A DNA stretch of 64,000 bases from Patiria pectinifera (Eukaryota > Echinodermata > Asteroidea > Valvatida > Asterinidae): contig CM057129.1 in assembly GCA_029964075.1 (NCBI GenBank), forward strand, positions 14,375,430-14,439,429. The letters run 5' to 3'. The translations under genes were made by a program, and so were the position numbers. The notes under the pieces are model-generated. The model had not been told where the DNA came from, ran no database searches, and saw only the letters and a list, made by a program, of their open reading frames with translations. Every line of letters starts with the position of its first letter. The stretch's first letter is position 1. Below, piece by piece: positions 56,301 to 64,000 of this stretch.

Positions 56301-56363
56301 GAGGTCTCCAGAGCCTGGATGCGTTTGTTGGCCGCTTCAAGATCTTTCTCCAGCCTCCGGTAC
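41334..56363 (-). CDS. LMN: Nuclear lamin, partial (first exon outside the window)
   Basis: Nine exons on the minus strand: 56363-56174, 54207-54115, 52540-52370, 51188-51063, 50246-50026, 48499-48310, 46672-46445, 45535-45446, 41363-41334. All junctions are GT-AG and in phase, giving 446 residues without the head and coil 1A. The product is a type V intermediate filament protein that forms the nuclear lamina. Order: coil 1B, coil 2, the rod-end motif YRKLLEGEE, a CDK-type TPSP site, a nuclear localisation signal ([11 protein letters not shown]), the Ig-like lamin tail domain ([42 protein letters not shown]), an acidic tail and the C-terminal CSIM prenylation box. The farnesylation box and single gene point to a B-type lamin. 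From memory, the 171-, 126- and 221-nt exons match vertebrate lamin exons. No exon for the head is found up to 64000, so intron 1 exceeds 7.6 kb. Confidence 0.95.
42380..42480 (-). repeat. Second copy of the NLR-promoter repeat
   Basis: It is the reverse complement of about 3613-3705, sharing GTAACCCGTTGTT, TTGACCAATCAACAG and AAATGACGTCA. So the CCAAT and CRE-like words upstream of the NLR gene belong to a dispersed repeat. Confidence 0.65.
43100..43240. mobile_element. Short TTAA MITE with CCCTCC ends
   Basis: Flanked by TTAA at 43096-43099 and 43241-43244. The ends CCCTCCAAC and GGAAGGG relate it to 7776-8088. At 141 bp it is probably an internally deleted form. Confidence 0.6.
43363..43940. 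mobile_element. Palindromic element, short copy
   Basis: 43363-43525 is a nearly perfect palindrome: arms of about 75 bp centred on GGCGAAGCC (43439-43447). The body (43526-43940) matches 36448-36815, has three to four TAGTACTTTGGTTGCTATG-type units, and ends GTGAGGTGTTATAA, the inverted counterpart of TTATAATACTTCAC at its left end. Confidence 0.8.
44690..44890 (-). repeat. Inverted copy of the 4980-5317 repeat
   Basis: Shares, in reverse complement, GGCCATCTCTGTAG, ACGCAATCAAGCACGCATTG, AAGTTGACGCTCAAAATGC and TGGTCTGTAGGAAATGACG. It lacks the 75-bp insert seen in the other copy. Confidence 0.7.
45446..45535 (-). CDS. LMN: Lamin penultimate exon
   Basis: 90 bases, phase 0 at both ends. 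[20 protein letters not shown] then [10 protein letters not shown] corresponds to the acidic segment after the tail domain. Reading through the donor would give a tail without a prenylation box, so splicing to 41363 is preferred. Confidence 0.88.
46445..46672 (-). CDS. LMN: Lamin exon, lamin tail domain
   Basis: 228 bases, phase 0 at both ends. [35 protein letters not shown] and [17 protein letters not shown] form the core of the Ig-like tail domain. Confidence 0.96.
46790..47140 (+). pseudogene. LINE relic, C-terminal ORF2 segment
   Basis: The plus strand encodes [20 protein letters not shown], then after a stop [17 protein letters not shown] and [12 protein letters not shown]. This pattern of LRTG, a CxC...H...CP finger-like segment and AxxWL is typical of the end of many non-LTR retrotransposon ORF2 proteins. 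It lies in a lamin intron on the opposite strand. Confidence 0.75.
47141..48309. other. Lamin intron, nothing recognised
   Basis: No gene or repeat family identified. Open frames are short. Confidence 0.4.
48310..48499 (-). CDS. LMN: Lamin exon, NLS and start of tail domain
   Basis: 190 bases, phase 2 to phase 0. It encodes [11 protein letters not shown] (mitotic kinase-type TPSP), then [13 protein letters not shown] (nuclear import signal), then [20 protein letters not shown], the first strands of the lamin tail domain. Confidence 0.93.
48735..48835 (-). repeat. Inverted copy of the 3958-4065 repeat
   Basis: The words CATACTACAGTTTACTA and TAGTATTTTGTAGCTTTACA mirror those at 3958-4065. 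Confidence 0.6.
49349..49540. repeat. Diverged tandem duplication, about 95-bp unit
   Basis: Words such as CTTTCCTAxGGAxCCAATCA, GACGGTTGTAAACATA and ACGTGCGG...TGATCAAGCAT occur in the same order in 49349-49445 and 49446-49540. Confidence 0.65.
50026..50246 (-). CDS. LMN: Lamin exon, end of rod
   Basis: 221 bases, from phase 0 to phase 2. It carries the intermediate filament consensus at the rod end: [20 protein letters not shown] then GEE. This is the most conserved part of the family and fixes the identification. Confidence 0.96.
50565..50985 (-). repeat. tRNA-derived SINE
   Basis: In reverse complement, 50985-50920 reads GCTGTGGTCCAGTGGTTACA (A-box like) and CATGGGTTCGAATCCTGAT (B box), the internal Pol III promoter of tRNA-derived SINEs. 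The body follows to about 50565, ending in an ATAATAATAATA tail. It sits in a lamin intron in the same orientation as the gene. Confidence 0.65.
51063..51188 (-). CDS. LMN: Lamin exon, coil 2
   Basis: 126 bases, phase 0 at both ends, acceptor CTCCTGATACAG. It encodes [20 protein letters not shown] and [15 protein letters not shown], a coil 2 coiled-coil segment. Confidence 0.9.
51950..52205 (-). repeat. SINE-like fragment
   Basis: It contains CAGTGCCTTGCCCAAGGGCACACGCAC and GTATTTATAAAGCGCACATATC, matching body words of the SINE at 50565-50985 but without the tRNA-like head. Confidence 0.5.
52370..52540 (-). CDS. LMN: Lamin exon, start of coil 2
   Basis: 171 bases, phase 0 at both ends. It contains [20 protein letters not shown] and ELREQHELQ, matching the lamin segment with VEID and LQELRAQHE. 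Confidence 0.93.
52718..53231 (-). mobile_element. 510-bp TTAA element, lamin intron copy
   Basis: Flanked by TTAA at 52714-52717 and 53232-53235, in reverse orientation to the copy at 5991-6500. Includes the internal CCAACGCTGGTCTTCCGACCAGC hairpin. Confidence 0.8.
53655..53820. repeat. GAGGATTTTGGAGGATTGAGGATGAATG minisatellite, block 1
   Basis: About three units of roughly 45 bp in a lamin intron. Related blocks are at 54351-54560 and 55782-56045. Confidence 0.7.
54115..54207 (-). CDS. LMN: Lamin exon, end of coil 1B
   Basis: 93 bases, phase 0 at both ends. [20 protein letters not shown] and KKQLYDE match the VDAENRLQxxKEEL segment of lamins. Confidence 0.92.
54351..54560. repeat. GGAGGATT minisatellite, block 2
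   Basis: Four nearly identical units of about 42 bp (GAGGATTCTGGAGGATTGAGG, ATGAATGGTGATTGAAGCACAT). The minus-strand translations ([12 protein letters not shown] repeats) are not genes. Confidence 0.8.
54565..54705. repeat. AAGGCC hexamer array
   Basis: Runs of AAGGCC interrupted by CTTTGACCCTC words. A second array is at 55660-55770. The frames encoding [11 protein letters not shown] are artefacts. Confidence 0.8.
54843..54965. repeat. Single copy of the GGGGCCCGC-type unit
   Basis: ACGGGGCCCACTTAAGGGCCCC, GGATTCGAGATGCTCTGTGG and GAGGCAATTTCTGACCA match the tandem units at 28707-29260. Confidence 0.7.
55660..55770. repeat. AAGGCC hexamer array, second block
   Basis: Same words as 54565-54705 (CCCTCAAGGCCAAGGCCAAGG), followed directly by minisatellite block 3. 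Confidence 0.75.
55782..56045. repeat. GGAGGATT minisatellite, block 3
   Basis: Diverged units including GGAGGATTGAGGATGAATG and GAGGCAGGACTGTCTGA; these longer words are also in block 1 (53790-53830). Confidence 0.7.
56174..56363 (-). CDS. LMN: Lamin exon, coil 1B
   Basis: 190 bases, starting in phase 2 after CCGTTAG and ending in phase 0 at a GTGAG donor. It encodes [19 protein letters not shown] and a heptad-rich stretch ending NSSKKQ, matching lamin coil 1B. The phase-2 start shows that at least one coding exon lies further upstream. Confidence 0.9.
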
Positions 56364-56404
56364 CTAACGGGTCAAAGAGAAATTCATGTAACCAAACTTA
56401 ATTT

Positions 56405-56680
56405 AATGCTAACCCCCTAGTAGTTCCTCAGGACTACCCTGCTAATTCCAACAGAGTCCAACCAGAGTTTCCTGCTCAATCCACTGTGCCTTATTTTCAG
56501 TTGTCTGCTGAATCCAACGGAGTCCAACTTGGCACTATAATGCAGTTCAGTTGCCTGCTGAATCCAACATTTTGCATCAGGAATCTACACAAGGGGTTTA
56601 CTGCTCAATCCAACAGGCTCCACCGAGTATATGATGTAGTTGGATCCTGTTGAATTCAGCAGGGTTAGGGCTTTAATATC
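56405..56680. repeat. CTGCTGAATCCAAC interspersed repeats
   Basis: Five or more copies of CTGCTxAATCCAAC with GGAGTCCAAC or similar, spaced 30-60 bases apart. No coding capacity. Confidence 0.55.
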
Positions 56681-59600
56681 AGTGTTCACTAAAACTGCAT
56701 CGATGGGAATAAAAAATATTCAATTACAATTGAACAGATCTTAATGACTTTTCAAGGATAAATGGTCAGAAAAAGTATATATTTCTGACATCGGCAAGTG
56801 GTCAGAGATTTGATACGCCAACAAATTTCCATCCATCTTGCGTCTGGGAACTGGGTCACTTCAAATGGAATTAAAAATCCTACATGTTTATGGTATTGAC
56901 ACTAAAAATTCCTTGCGACATAGGAACCTTATCATACAGAAATTAGTGTGATATTAGATGTTTTTACATGTACATGTATATTGATTATTATTTATGGTCA
57001 ACAAGACTCGCTCAGCTAGTTTGTGATACATGTAGTTGCAGTTGTAAATACAGAGCAAGAATTTTAGACTTGGTGTGCAGCTAGAATTTTTAAGCTTGGC
57101 GGCTCCTTATGCATGAAGCACGATGGCAGTTGAAGCCGCCAGACTTGTTATTCATGTTGAAAAATACTGCTTAATAATTTAAAGGTTAAATTACAGAAAA
57201 ATGTATCCTAGTATCATGGCTCTTGTGTGAAGTAAAGCCTATAATTATAGTGTTTTTGGTTAAACCTAACACCCTAGCGTCTTTACTGGGAACAGGACCT
57301 AGTCCATCAAAACCCATCAATCACTGTGCTTCCAATACAAAACTGTGCATGACATAGTGGAATCCACCACTGACGCACTGGTTGACATTCATGGACTTGC
57401 TGCTACACATGGCTTTTATCACAATAGCAGTACAGGAAGCTACCGGTAGGCAAAATCATTCGGATACCCTTAGCACTGCTTCAGGCCATTAAGCCCAAGT
57501 CCATTGTACTCCATCAATATTTAGTCACGCCAGGCCTTCTGGACTAAGTCCCCCAAAATCCACCAAAATGGGAGGATAGATTTTGATGGAGTTGAGGTGG
57601 TTAGGGTTAATGTGGGTTCCCTTTTAAACTATTTTGAATAAGATTTTGGATGTTTTCATTTTAGAAATGTAAACATCAGAGGTATTTCAAAATTAAATGA
57701 TCCATTTAAGATTATCTGGAGAACAGATCCCATTAAAGTTTTATGTACAATCACCACTGATCTCCTTAACTTGTTTGATTCATCAGAGTGAATGCAGCCT
57801 GGACAAGGTGGTCCTTCATTAGGATGTTGCTATGAATGTGATAAGCCAATAACCAGGGTTGATACTACATGTTTGAAGATTATCACCAGAGATAATGGTC
57901 AAGGTGTTTCATGTGAGTTCATTCATGGTTTATTGTGTGGGCTTGAGTACACATTGAAGGCACACTTCCACATTGTTATCTATTGACCAAGTCAATCAGT
58001 GAAGTGATTTATAAATAGTGGCACAAAGACCTGTTTGCCAACTTTAGCACATATCAACAGCACCACCTGGGCTTGTCAGTTGTAGGTCAGGTATGCATTT
58101 AAACGTGCACAATGCCAGCAAGACAGTTAGGTCAGTGGAAAATCATGTACAGAGAATAATTATGATCCCATACATGTAGTACATTTATCAGAGAAACACA
58201 ACTGAACCAGTAGTTCCTCGATTGTCAGGAACTAACCACAGAATTTTAAAGGAAAAATCTGGTGCTAAAACAAGGTGTTTGTAAATTGTAGCACCTTTTT
58301 CATAAGTACACATGATTCCTGTCTTTTCCAGCATCACTTAACACTGGCAGTACTGACATCACAATGAAATCAGGGGCAGTTACAACATTTGGGTTTCTTT
58401 TAAAAATAAAAAATTAACTGCAGTGAACCACTATGATTGAATTCACGCTGTCCCCAGACAACCTTCGAAGTTCAGTCACTGGAGTTGTGAATAGAAAAGC
58501 GTCTGGCACACTGGAATGTGTTTGCCCAGGGGTTCAAATGTCAAGGGTGCCGTAATAGTGTGGGTGCACGTACAGTGTGTATTGGCAACGGCCACTCCCT
58601 ACCAGCTGCACGTGTGTGTGTGTGTGTGCAACAATGGTAGGAACTACCATACTTCCCAGCACGTGGGTTGTCACCAGCAGGACATGTTTCACACAGGCAA
58701 ATACATGTAGTAGGCCTAAATGGGCATGTACCCTAATTCACTGAATGTTTACAGCAATCTACAGATGAAACTTTGCTCTTTAATTCTTGTTATGCATAGC
58801 TTGAGTAATGGGTGTCCGGGCTCATTTTGAATGCACTGCACTTTGTCATTCGTAATTTTTCGGAATGTAAGCCGCGCTGAGTATAAGCCGCTGCACGCAA
58901 AAATCTGCAAATTAAGATTTGAAGTCGGCGCATAAGCCGAACCAGCGTATAAGCTGCACCGACCGCAGCTGTTTCAATGTTGTAAGACCTCCAAATTCTA
59001 GTCAAAATGCTCTGGACATTGGAATTCCGTTTCACTTTCATGTAAATTTTCCTTAAGTTTTCAATTGCATACATGTGTATGCATGGTCATTCTATAAACT
59101 TGGGGTCCACTGGCACTATTTCCCATGTCCCTGTTACATCTGACATCTATGATTTCATAATTCTGATGCACTCCTTAATAATGTACTCGTCGTCCGGCAG
59201 TGATTATGACTAGTATTGTACATGTACATACCCAACAAATAAAAACATATCCTTTGTGAAAGCTACAGTCCATCATTTGCAGCTATCCAAAAAGTGACTG
59301 ACGTAATTATTGTTGAGAAACGTACTTGGTTGAAAGATAGTAAGGGAACTAAACTCCCTGTCCCCGTGAAATTATTCTTTCTGGCACGCTGTCATTTTGA
59401 AGACATCAACGAAAGAAGGCTTTTCCAATGATGCGTAGTTCGGTTTTTTTTATGCGGCGAAGCGCGCGCAAGCGTTGACACGACGCACACGCCCTCTATA
59501 ATTCGTCAGATCAGTGCGCGCCTGTAGTTGCATTCGGCTCAGTAAGAACGTGTCTCGGATGCTGAATTCAGGCCCAATTCAAAACATGATTCAGAAATTT

Positions 59601-60434
59601 TTGATTTGAAATCGAGATCCTAGAATGCTGTGTTTCTCGACAAATACAGCCAAAGCTGAGCTGAAACTTCATCAGGTTGGTTGTTCAGCACCCTTCTTTA
59701 GATTTTGAGCACTTTTGTTGCTCCAAACAAACGAAATGCACAAATTACAAATGATGGACGCTACCTTTTAGTCATTCTTACTTGAATGGCAAATTACAAA
59801 GTACATGTAGCAAGTTAATGGGGACAGGAAAAATGTCAACACTTTGGAGGTGGACCCTTAATTTGCAGAATGACCCAAATTCAAATTAGTTACCAAGACT
59901 ACATGTGTGATTGATGCTGTCAATTTCAATTAAATCTTTTTGGGGGGTTAGGCTGAAATTACAGTAACTGACTTAGTTCCTGAAACATGTAAATGTACAC
60001 TTGTAGGTACATGTAGCTGGAATTTTAGAGTCGATGAACTCCTTCACAGAAAAACAAAAGCAGTGTGGTGATGACATCACTTCCCTATCAGCCAAGCCAC
60101 GTACTCATTGACGCCTCCTGCCCTTAAATAAACGTGGAAGTAGCTTATGAAAAAAGTTTAGCCTACTTCCTTAGGATGTGAACGAATAATATGCTAAATA
60201 ATAGTGACGTCTAGATTTTGACCACAATACATTTAGGCAGGGACTTCAGTGCATAGTGGTGTTACTTCATAGTGTGTAGTATCAGGAAATAAACCATTAG
60301 AAATGTTCTGAATTGAAAGTGATAAAAAAAAGGAATTTTTGCAAATGACCCATTTGACATGTTTTGCTAAAAAGTTGTTATGTTGGAGACAAGGTAGATT
60401 TAATAGGGAGACATTTGACTAGCATGTCTCGTAA
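56681..60434. other. Lamin first intron or 5' flank, no exon seen
   Basis: I searched both strands for the lamin head and coil 1A exon and found none. Contents: a GTGTGTGTGTGTGTG run near 58612 and scattered TACATGTA words. A short element at about 58855-58965 has direct TATAAGCCGC words (GGAATGTAAGCCGCG, GAGTATAAGCCGCT, GCGTATAAGCTGC). Confidence 0.5.
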
Positions 60435-60938
60435 AGGGAATGTACAACATTTGCTTTTGCTGTAATTTTCAGAAATGGATGGATTTGGGAGATTGGTATT
60501 TTATAGCAAATATTGTCACACCGACTTGTTTGAAGTTTTGCGTTCGTGGATGATGGAAAAACCAAGAAAAAAAAATCATGTTCCTGTGGTCTGGTTCCCT
60601 GGCCCCACTTAAGATGAAACGGAGCAATTTATCTACGTCGGGGAATTATAAGGTCAGACTTGTACCCGTTCATAGGTGTGTAATTGATTGCAAAAGAAAT
60701 GCGTACCAATTACCCGTATAATGTGGTAAACTGGGAGCAAGTTTTAATTGGGGGCAGTTTTTTGCAATGTTGGTCAGCTGACCAATACAAAAACACCACT
60801 TTTCTTGAAAATTAGAGCACACCATGTGCCATGATTTTACAGGATAATTTAGACAGTCATTCATTAACAGGCAAGTAAGTATTTCATAATAATTTGGTAT
60901 TTTTGTTTTTTGATGTTTGCAAATGTTGTATATTCCCT
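60435..60938 (-). mobile_element. 510-bp TTAA element, sixth copy
   Basis: Reverse orientation. The right flank TTAA is intact (60939-60942); the left flank reads GTAA (60431-60434). It is more diverged than the other copies. Confidence 0.75.
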
Positions 60939-61263
60939 TTAACGATCAAGTCTTATTCCTAGGCATGTTGTTGCAAATAGCCTAAATTGCTTCCTCGTGA
61001 TGAAGTGTGCTTCTAATGTTTTCATGGCTGAAAAGTTTATGTTGATGCAATCAATATACCATAATACTGTAAGACAACAAACTCAGACTTATGTAGACGT
61101 CTTGCATTCTGGGGACAGTTATTTTTCATTACACAGCTGAAGCAAATTTAAAACATCTGTGCTGATCCTTCACAATTGTACACTGCTGTACATTGAACAT
61201 TTTAGTTTACAATTCATTTTTAGTCACACAAGCATTGATAGGTCAGTGCCAGCAGCGTCACAA

Positions 61264-61505
61264 ACATGTACATGTACATCATGTACATGTACATTATGTG
61301 TGTACATGTACATTATGTGTGTACATGTACATTATGTGCGTACATGTATATTATGTGCGTACATGTACATTATGTGCGTACATGTACATTATGTGCGTAC
61401 ATGTACACTATGTGCGTACATGTACATGTACATTATGTGCGTACATGTACATGTACATTATGTGCGTACATGTACATGTACATTATGTGCGTACCTGTAC
61501 AGTAC
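61264..61505. repeat. TACATGTACATTATGTGCG minisatellite
   Basis: About eleven units of 19-26 bp, expanding the TACATG palindrome. Three overlapping plus-strand frames through it (Cys/Val/His-rich) are repeat translations, not genes. Confidence 0.9.
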
Positions 61506-61559
61506 ATAATATACCGGTGTAGCGTGAATTTACGTTTCTATGAAATTCGGACTCATTTG

Positions 61560-61635
61560 TAATACTGCGCATGCGTAAGTATGGTAATTAGGAAAGTAAC
61601 CGGTCACGTGACAGGGATTAACCAATAATAGGGAA
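61560..61635. promoter_or_regulatory. Cluster of promoter-type motifs
   Basis: Within 75 bases lie CTGCGCATGCGTAA (NRF1-like palindrome), CCGGTCACGTGACAGG (E-box/USF-like palindrome) and AACCAATAA (CCAAT). On either side are mirrored TATGAAATTCGGACTC and GTCCGATTTTCATA words, so it may instead be the interior of a short TIR element. No adjacent start exon is seen. Confidence 0.3.
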
Positions 61636-62287
61636 AAGGGGTCCGATTTTCATAGGAGTCGGATTTTCATGTGACACCGGTACTGTGCATGTGTTCATGT
61701 AGTCCAGTCGCACGAATGTTGCATTGTACACCGAACAAAAATGCGGTGTAGTTGTACACTGAGCAAAATGTGGTGCATACATTATACAGGCTACCACAGC
61801 CTACTGGGATATATCACAACTAGAAGCTTTTTCTGAACAGCCCATTTTGGATCATTTCTATAATCCTTTCAACTGGGTATTGCCTCAAGCTTACCATACA
61901 AGAATCTGATACTAATTCAAACAGTTTGTACATGTACATGTTGGCTTCATCAAAATGACCTTTAATAAATCCCTCAAACAAGAATTACAGGATCAACACT
62001 GTATTGATCAAAATAGAATGAACATTGATTATGAACACCCAGTCACTACAGAAACTTAAGCCAGCAGGTCAACGCGTGGATATTCTTTTGTTCCACGCAT
62101 CACTGACTTGGAATCATGATCATCTGACAGGTAAGGCGGGAAAGTACTCAGGAAAGTACAAATTTTACAAACCATAGTGTAATTGCATTTTACATTGTAA
62201 GTACATATGACAGCTAAAAATGTTGGGTTTTTTTTTTTGCTACATGTAGGTTCTTCTGAGCTCAATATGTTTGGACCAGTTTCTATA

Positions 62288-62654
62288 GCCCTTTTCACAC
62301 TGGAGCCTTTCAACCTGGGTTGAACTCAACCCCAGGCAAACCCAGTGCCGCCCCGGGTTGAGTTTTTTATTTTTCAACCCCGCGTTCACCCTGCATTGTT
62401 TCACACTTGTTTCATGCAAATCAAGCTTATCATGCTCAGTTACTGAGTACTGTTTTGAACCCTGGCAAGAATTTCAACCCGGGTTGAAAATCTCAACCCT
62501 CGTCTGGAGCAGGGTTGAGTTCGACCCGGGACGAAATCAATCTCGGGGTTGACGCAGGGTTGACGCAGGGTTGAAATTCTTTAAGTGTGAAACGATGCAT
62601 GTTTTCAGCCCTGCGTCAGTCAACCCCAAGATGTATCTAGTGTGAAAAGTGCTT
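62288..62654. mobile_element. MITE with CTTTTCACACT ends, AACCCGGGTTGA-rich
   Basis: The left end GCCCTTTTCACACTGGAG and right end CTAGTGTGAAAAGTGC are inverted repeats. The interior is full of CAACCCGGGTTGA palindromes and CGCAGGGTTGA direct repeats. No coding capacity. Confidence 0.7.
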
Positions 62655-63105
62655 ATGTGTCACTTCACACACTGTCAATGGTCCGTATTGAAAAGGCAAT
62701 CTGGGGTTCAAAGTGGAAAAGGCCCTCGAGCTGTGTACAAGGGGTCACAAAAGGTTCTCTGGTCAAAATACAAACGAATATCTGAAGGGGCACATCATCC
62801 TGAAATCGGCAAAACTTTTCTCTCTAATACTGGAGCTTTTACATCTAGATAGATACATAGATTTCTTTATTGTCATGCTCATAATTACATGGAAATTGTC
62901 ACTTGGTGGTCTTTTGGTCTGTCTGTCTGTCCCTGGAAAATTCAGCATAACTAATTGACTAATTGACCAAATACCATGCCGTGGTCATACATGTACATGT
63001 ACAATGTATGTAATAAAATGCAAGCTTGCTGACGGTTCTCAGAACAGCGATTTTGTTTCGATCGATGCTATGTACATCGGATTTGAACCAGCCAACCGAT
63101 CCCAT

Positions 63106-63186
63106 TAGCTCGGTGGTCAAGTGGTAAGACGTCTGCACTAGAAAGCAGGGGGTCGTGGGTTCGAGCCCCATCCGAGTGATTTTTTC
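63106..63186 (+). tRNA. tRNA-Ser(AGA)-like Pol III unit (degenerate tRNA or SINE head)
   Basis: GCTCGG (63108) pairs with CCGAGT near 63172. TGGTCAAGTGGTAAGAC resembles an A-box/D-arm. CTAGAAA resembles the tRNA-Ser anticodon loop (AGA). GTGGGTTCGAGCCCCAT is a proper T arm with B box. A TTTTTT Pol III terminator follows at once. The anticodon stem is imperfect and the long serine variable arm is missing, so a tRNA-derived repeat is as likely as a working tRNA gene. Confidence 0.45.
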
Positions 63187-64000
63187 CCAATTTTCACTCG
63201 GGGAGGTAACACACTGAGTATGCAGTGTTTAAACGTCAGTGAAGGGCAAACCCTAATTTGATTTACACCACCTCAAAGCAAAAATCCCATCTTATGAATA
63301 AAATATAATGTACTACCATTGACTGTGAACATGTCAAGTCCTTCATTTTTAAGGAGCGCGATCGCACAGGCGCTCCTACTGCGCTCCTCGACTGTCTAGA
63401 AGGAGCGCAAAAAATAGCGCTCCTCAAAAATCCAAAAGAGGGCTCATCAAACACAGGAAGTTTAAAAATATGAAGTGATAAAAACGCCAAGGATTTCAAG
63501 TCTTAAGCTACACGCATTATTCGTTTGTATTAATGCCCAAACTCACGTTTATTCTGCCGGATTTTGCTATAAATGAACGAACACCGAGCTGGTACATACC
63601 ATCCAAGATCGTGTGTGTACAGCGGCTGTATACTAGTACGTGCACTATCTGCATATTACATAGACACTTGAGCGTATTATTATGCAAAAACTAATAATAA
63701 TGCAGCACCTTGAACAAATCCTGATATTCAAAACAAAACAAAAACAGTGTTAACCCGTCGTTTCACCGCTGTTTATCCATGGATTTTAAGGAGAGCGATT
63801 TGAGGAGAGTGATTTATAGCTCTCCTGGATTTTCTTTAATTAAATGAAGGACTGTATGTCCATTATTAAGTAAAACAAAATGTAGTGTAAGCCAAATGGG
63901 GCCGATTTTATTGTATTCAATGGTACACATAAATTACAAATGAACACCAAACCAGTATATTAATTAATCCTGTTTACAACCAAATGACAGTAGCACCACA
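63187..64000. other. No gene seen; GGAGCGC hairpins
   Basis: At 63350-63425 GGAGCGC and GCGCTCCT words alternate and can fold into several GC-rich hairpins. Related GGAGAGCGATTT and AGCTCTCCT words occur at 63790-63825. The rest is AT-rich and featureless. Confidence 0.45.

Noticed and set aside
51345-57610. GGGTTAGGGTTAA words in lamin introns (51347, 56060, 57600), telomere-like
   Set aside because: Each is at most two units of TTAGGG and sits in a longer interspersed repeat, so no interstitial telomere array is supported.
61159-61562. Three overlapping Cys/His-rich open frames
   Set aside because: They are translations of the TACATGTACATTATGTGCG minisatellite in three frames, with no unique sequence.
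62959-63171. Minus-strand frame starting MGLEPTTPCFLVQTSY
   Set aside because: This is the reverse-strand translation of the tRNA-like unit, a frequent false protein call.
56700-63500. Search for the lamin head and coil 1A exon
   Set aside because: No minus-strand frame matches the LNDRLAxYIDRVRxLE type segment, so the first exon is taken to lie beyond 64000.
1-64000. CRISPR arrays, bacterial operons, phage or integrated viral genes
   Set aside because: Spliced genes and repeat content are animal; no array of equal direct repeats with unique spacers and no viral gene was recognised.

Overview
The window is nuclear DNA of an animal, most likely a marine invertebrate deuterostome. A sea star or other echinoderm is my best guess. 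Evidence: spliced genes with GT-AG introns, a NACHT-LRR receptor of the large invertebrate type, a metazoan lamin gene, many TGTACATG and TAGGCCTA words, poly-G/poly-C tracts, and a dense load of short DNA transposons and LINE debris. The species call is inference only.

Layout. (1) 1-3.6 kb: a GC-rich start, then repeat-rich DNA with no gene I can support. (2) 3.8-13.4 kb, plus strand: a NACHT-LRR (NLR) gene. Five upstream exons, all joined by phase-1 introns, lead to one very large exon with the NACHT ATPase and a long array of leucine-rich repeats. Its introns hold four short transposons. (3) 13.4-19.5 kb: 3' flank with a LINE relic, otherwise nothing recognised. (4) 28.3-19.5 kb, minus strand: a two-exon UDP-galactopyranose mutase gene. 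Exon 1 encodes an N-terminal membrane anchor and exon 2 the whole catalytic domain. The 7.2-kb intron carries a broken LINE, two fold-back elements and a 510-bp TIR element. (5) 28.5-32.8 kb: tandem repeats, palindromes and one uncertain small ORF. (6) 32.9-35.7 kb, plus strand: a complete five-exon papain-family (cathepsin L-like) gene whose active-site cysteine is replaced by alanine. (7) 35.8-36.8 and 43.4-43.9 kb: two copies of an element built from long palindromes with a GGCGAAGCC tip. (8) 56.4-41.3 kb, minus strand: nine exons of a nuclear lamin, from coil 1B to a 30-nt last exon encoding the CSIM prenylation box. The first exon lies beyond the right edge. (9) 56.4-64 kb: the first lamin intron or 5' flank, with minisatellites, MITEs and a tRNA-like Pol III unit.

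The four genes do not form a pathway. The NLR is a predicted innate-immune receptor. The mutase supplies galactofuranose, a sugar absent from vertebrates. The cathepsin homologue is a predicted dead peptidase. The lamin is a housekeeping nuclear scaffold protein. What ties the window together is its mobile DNA: at least six nearly full-length copies of one 510-bp TTAA-flanked element, several other MITE families, and palindromic elements, some lying within a few bases of splice sites.
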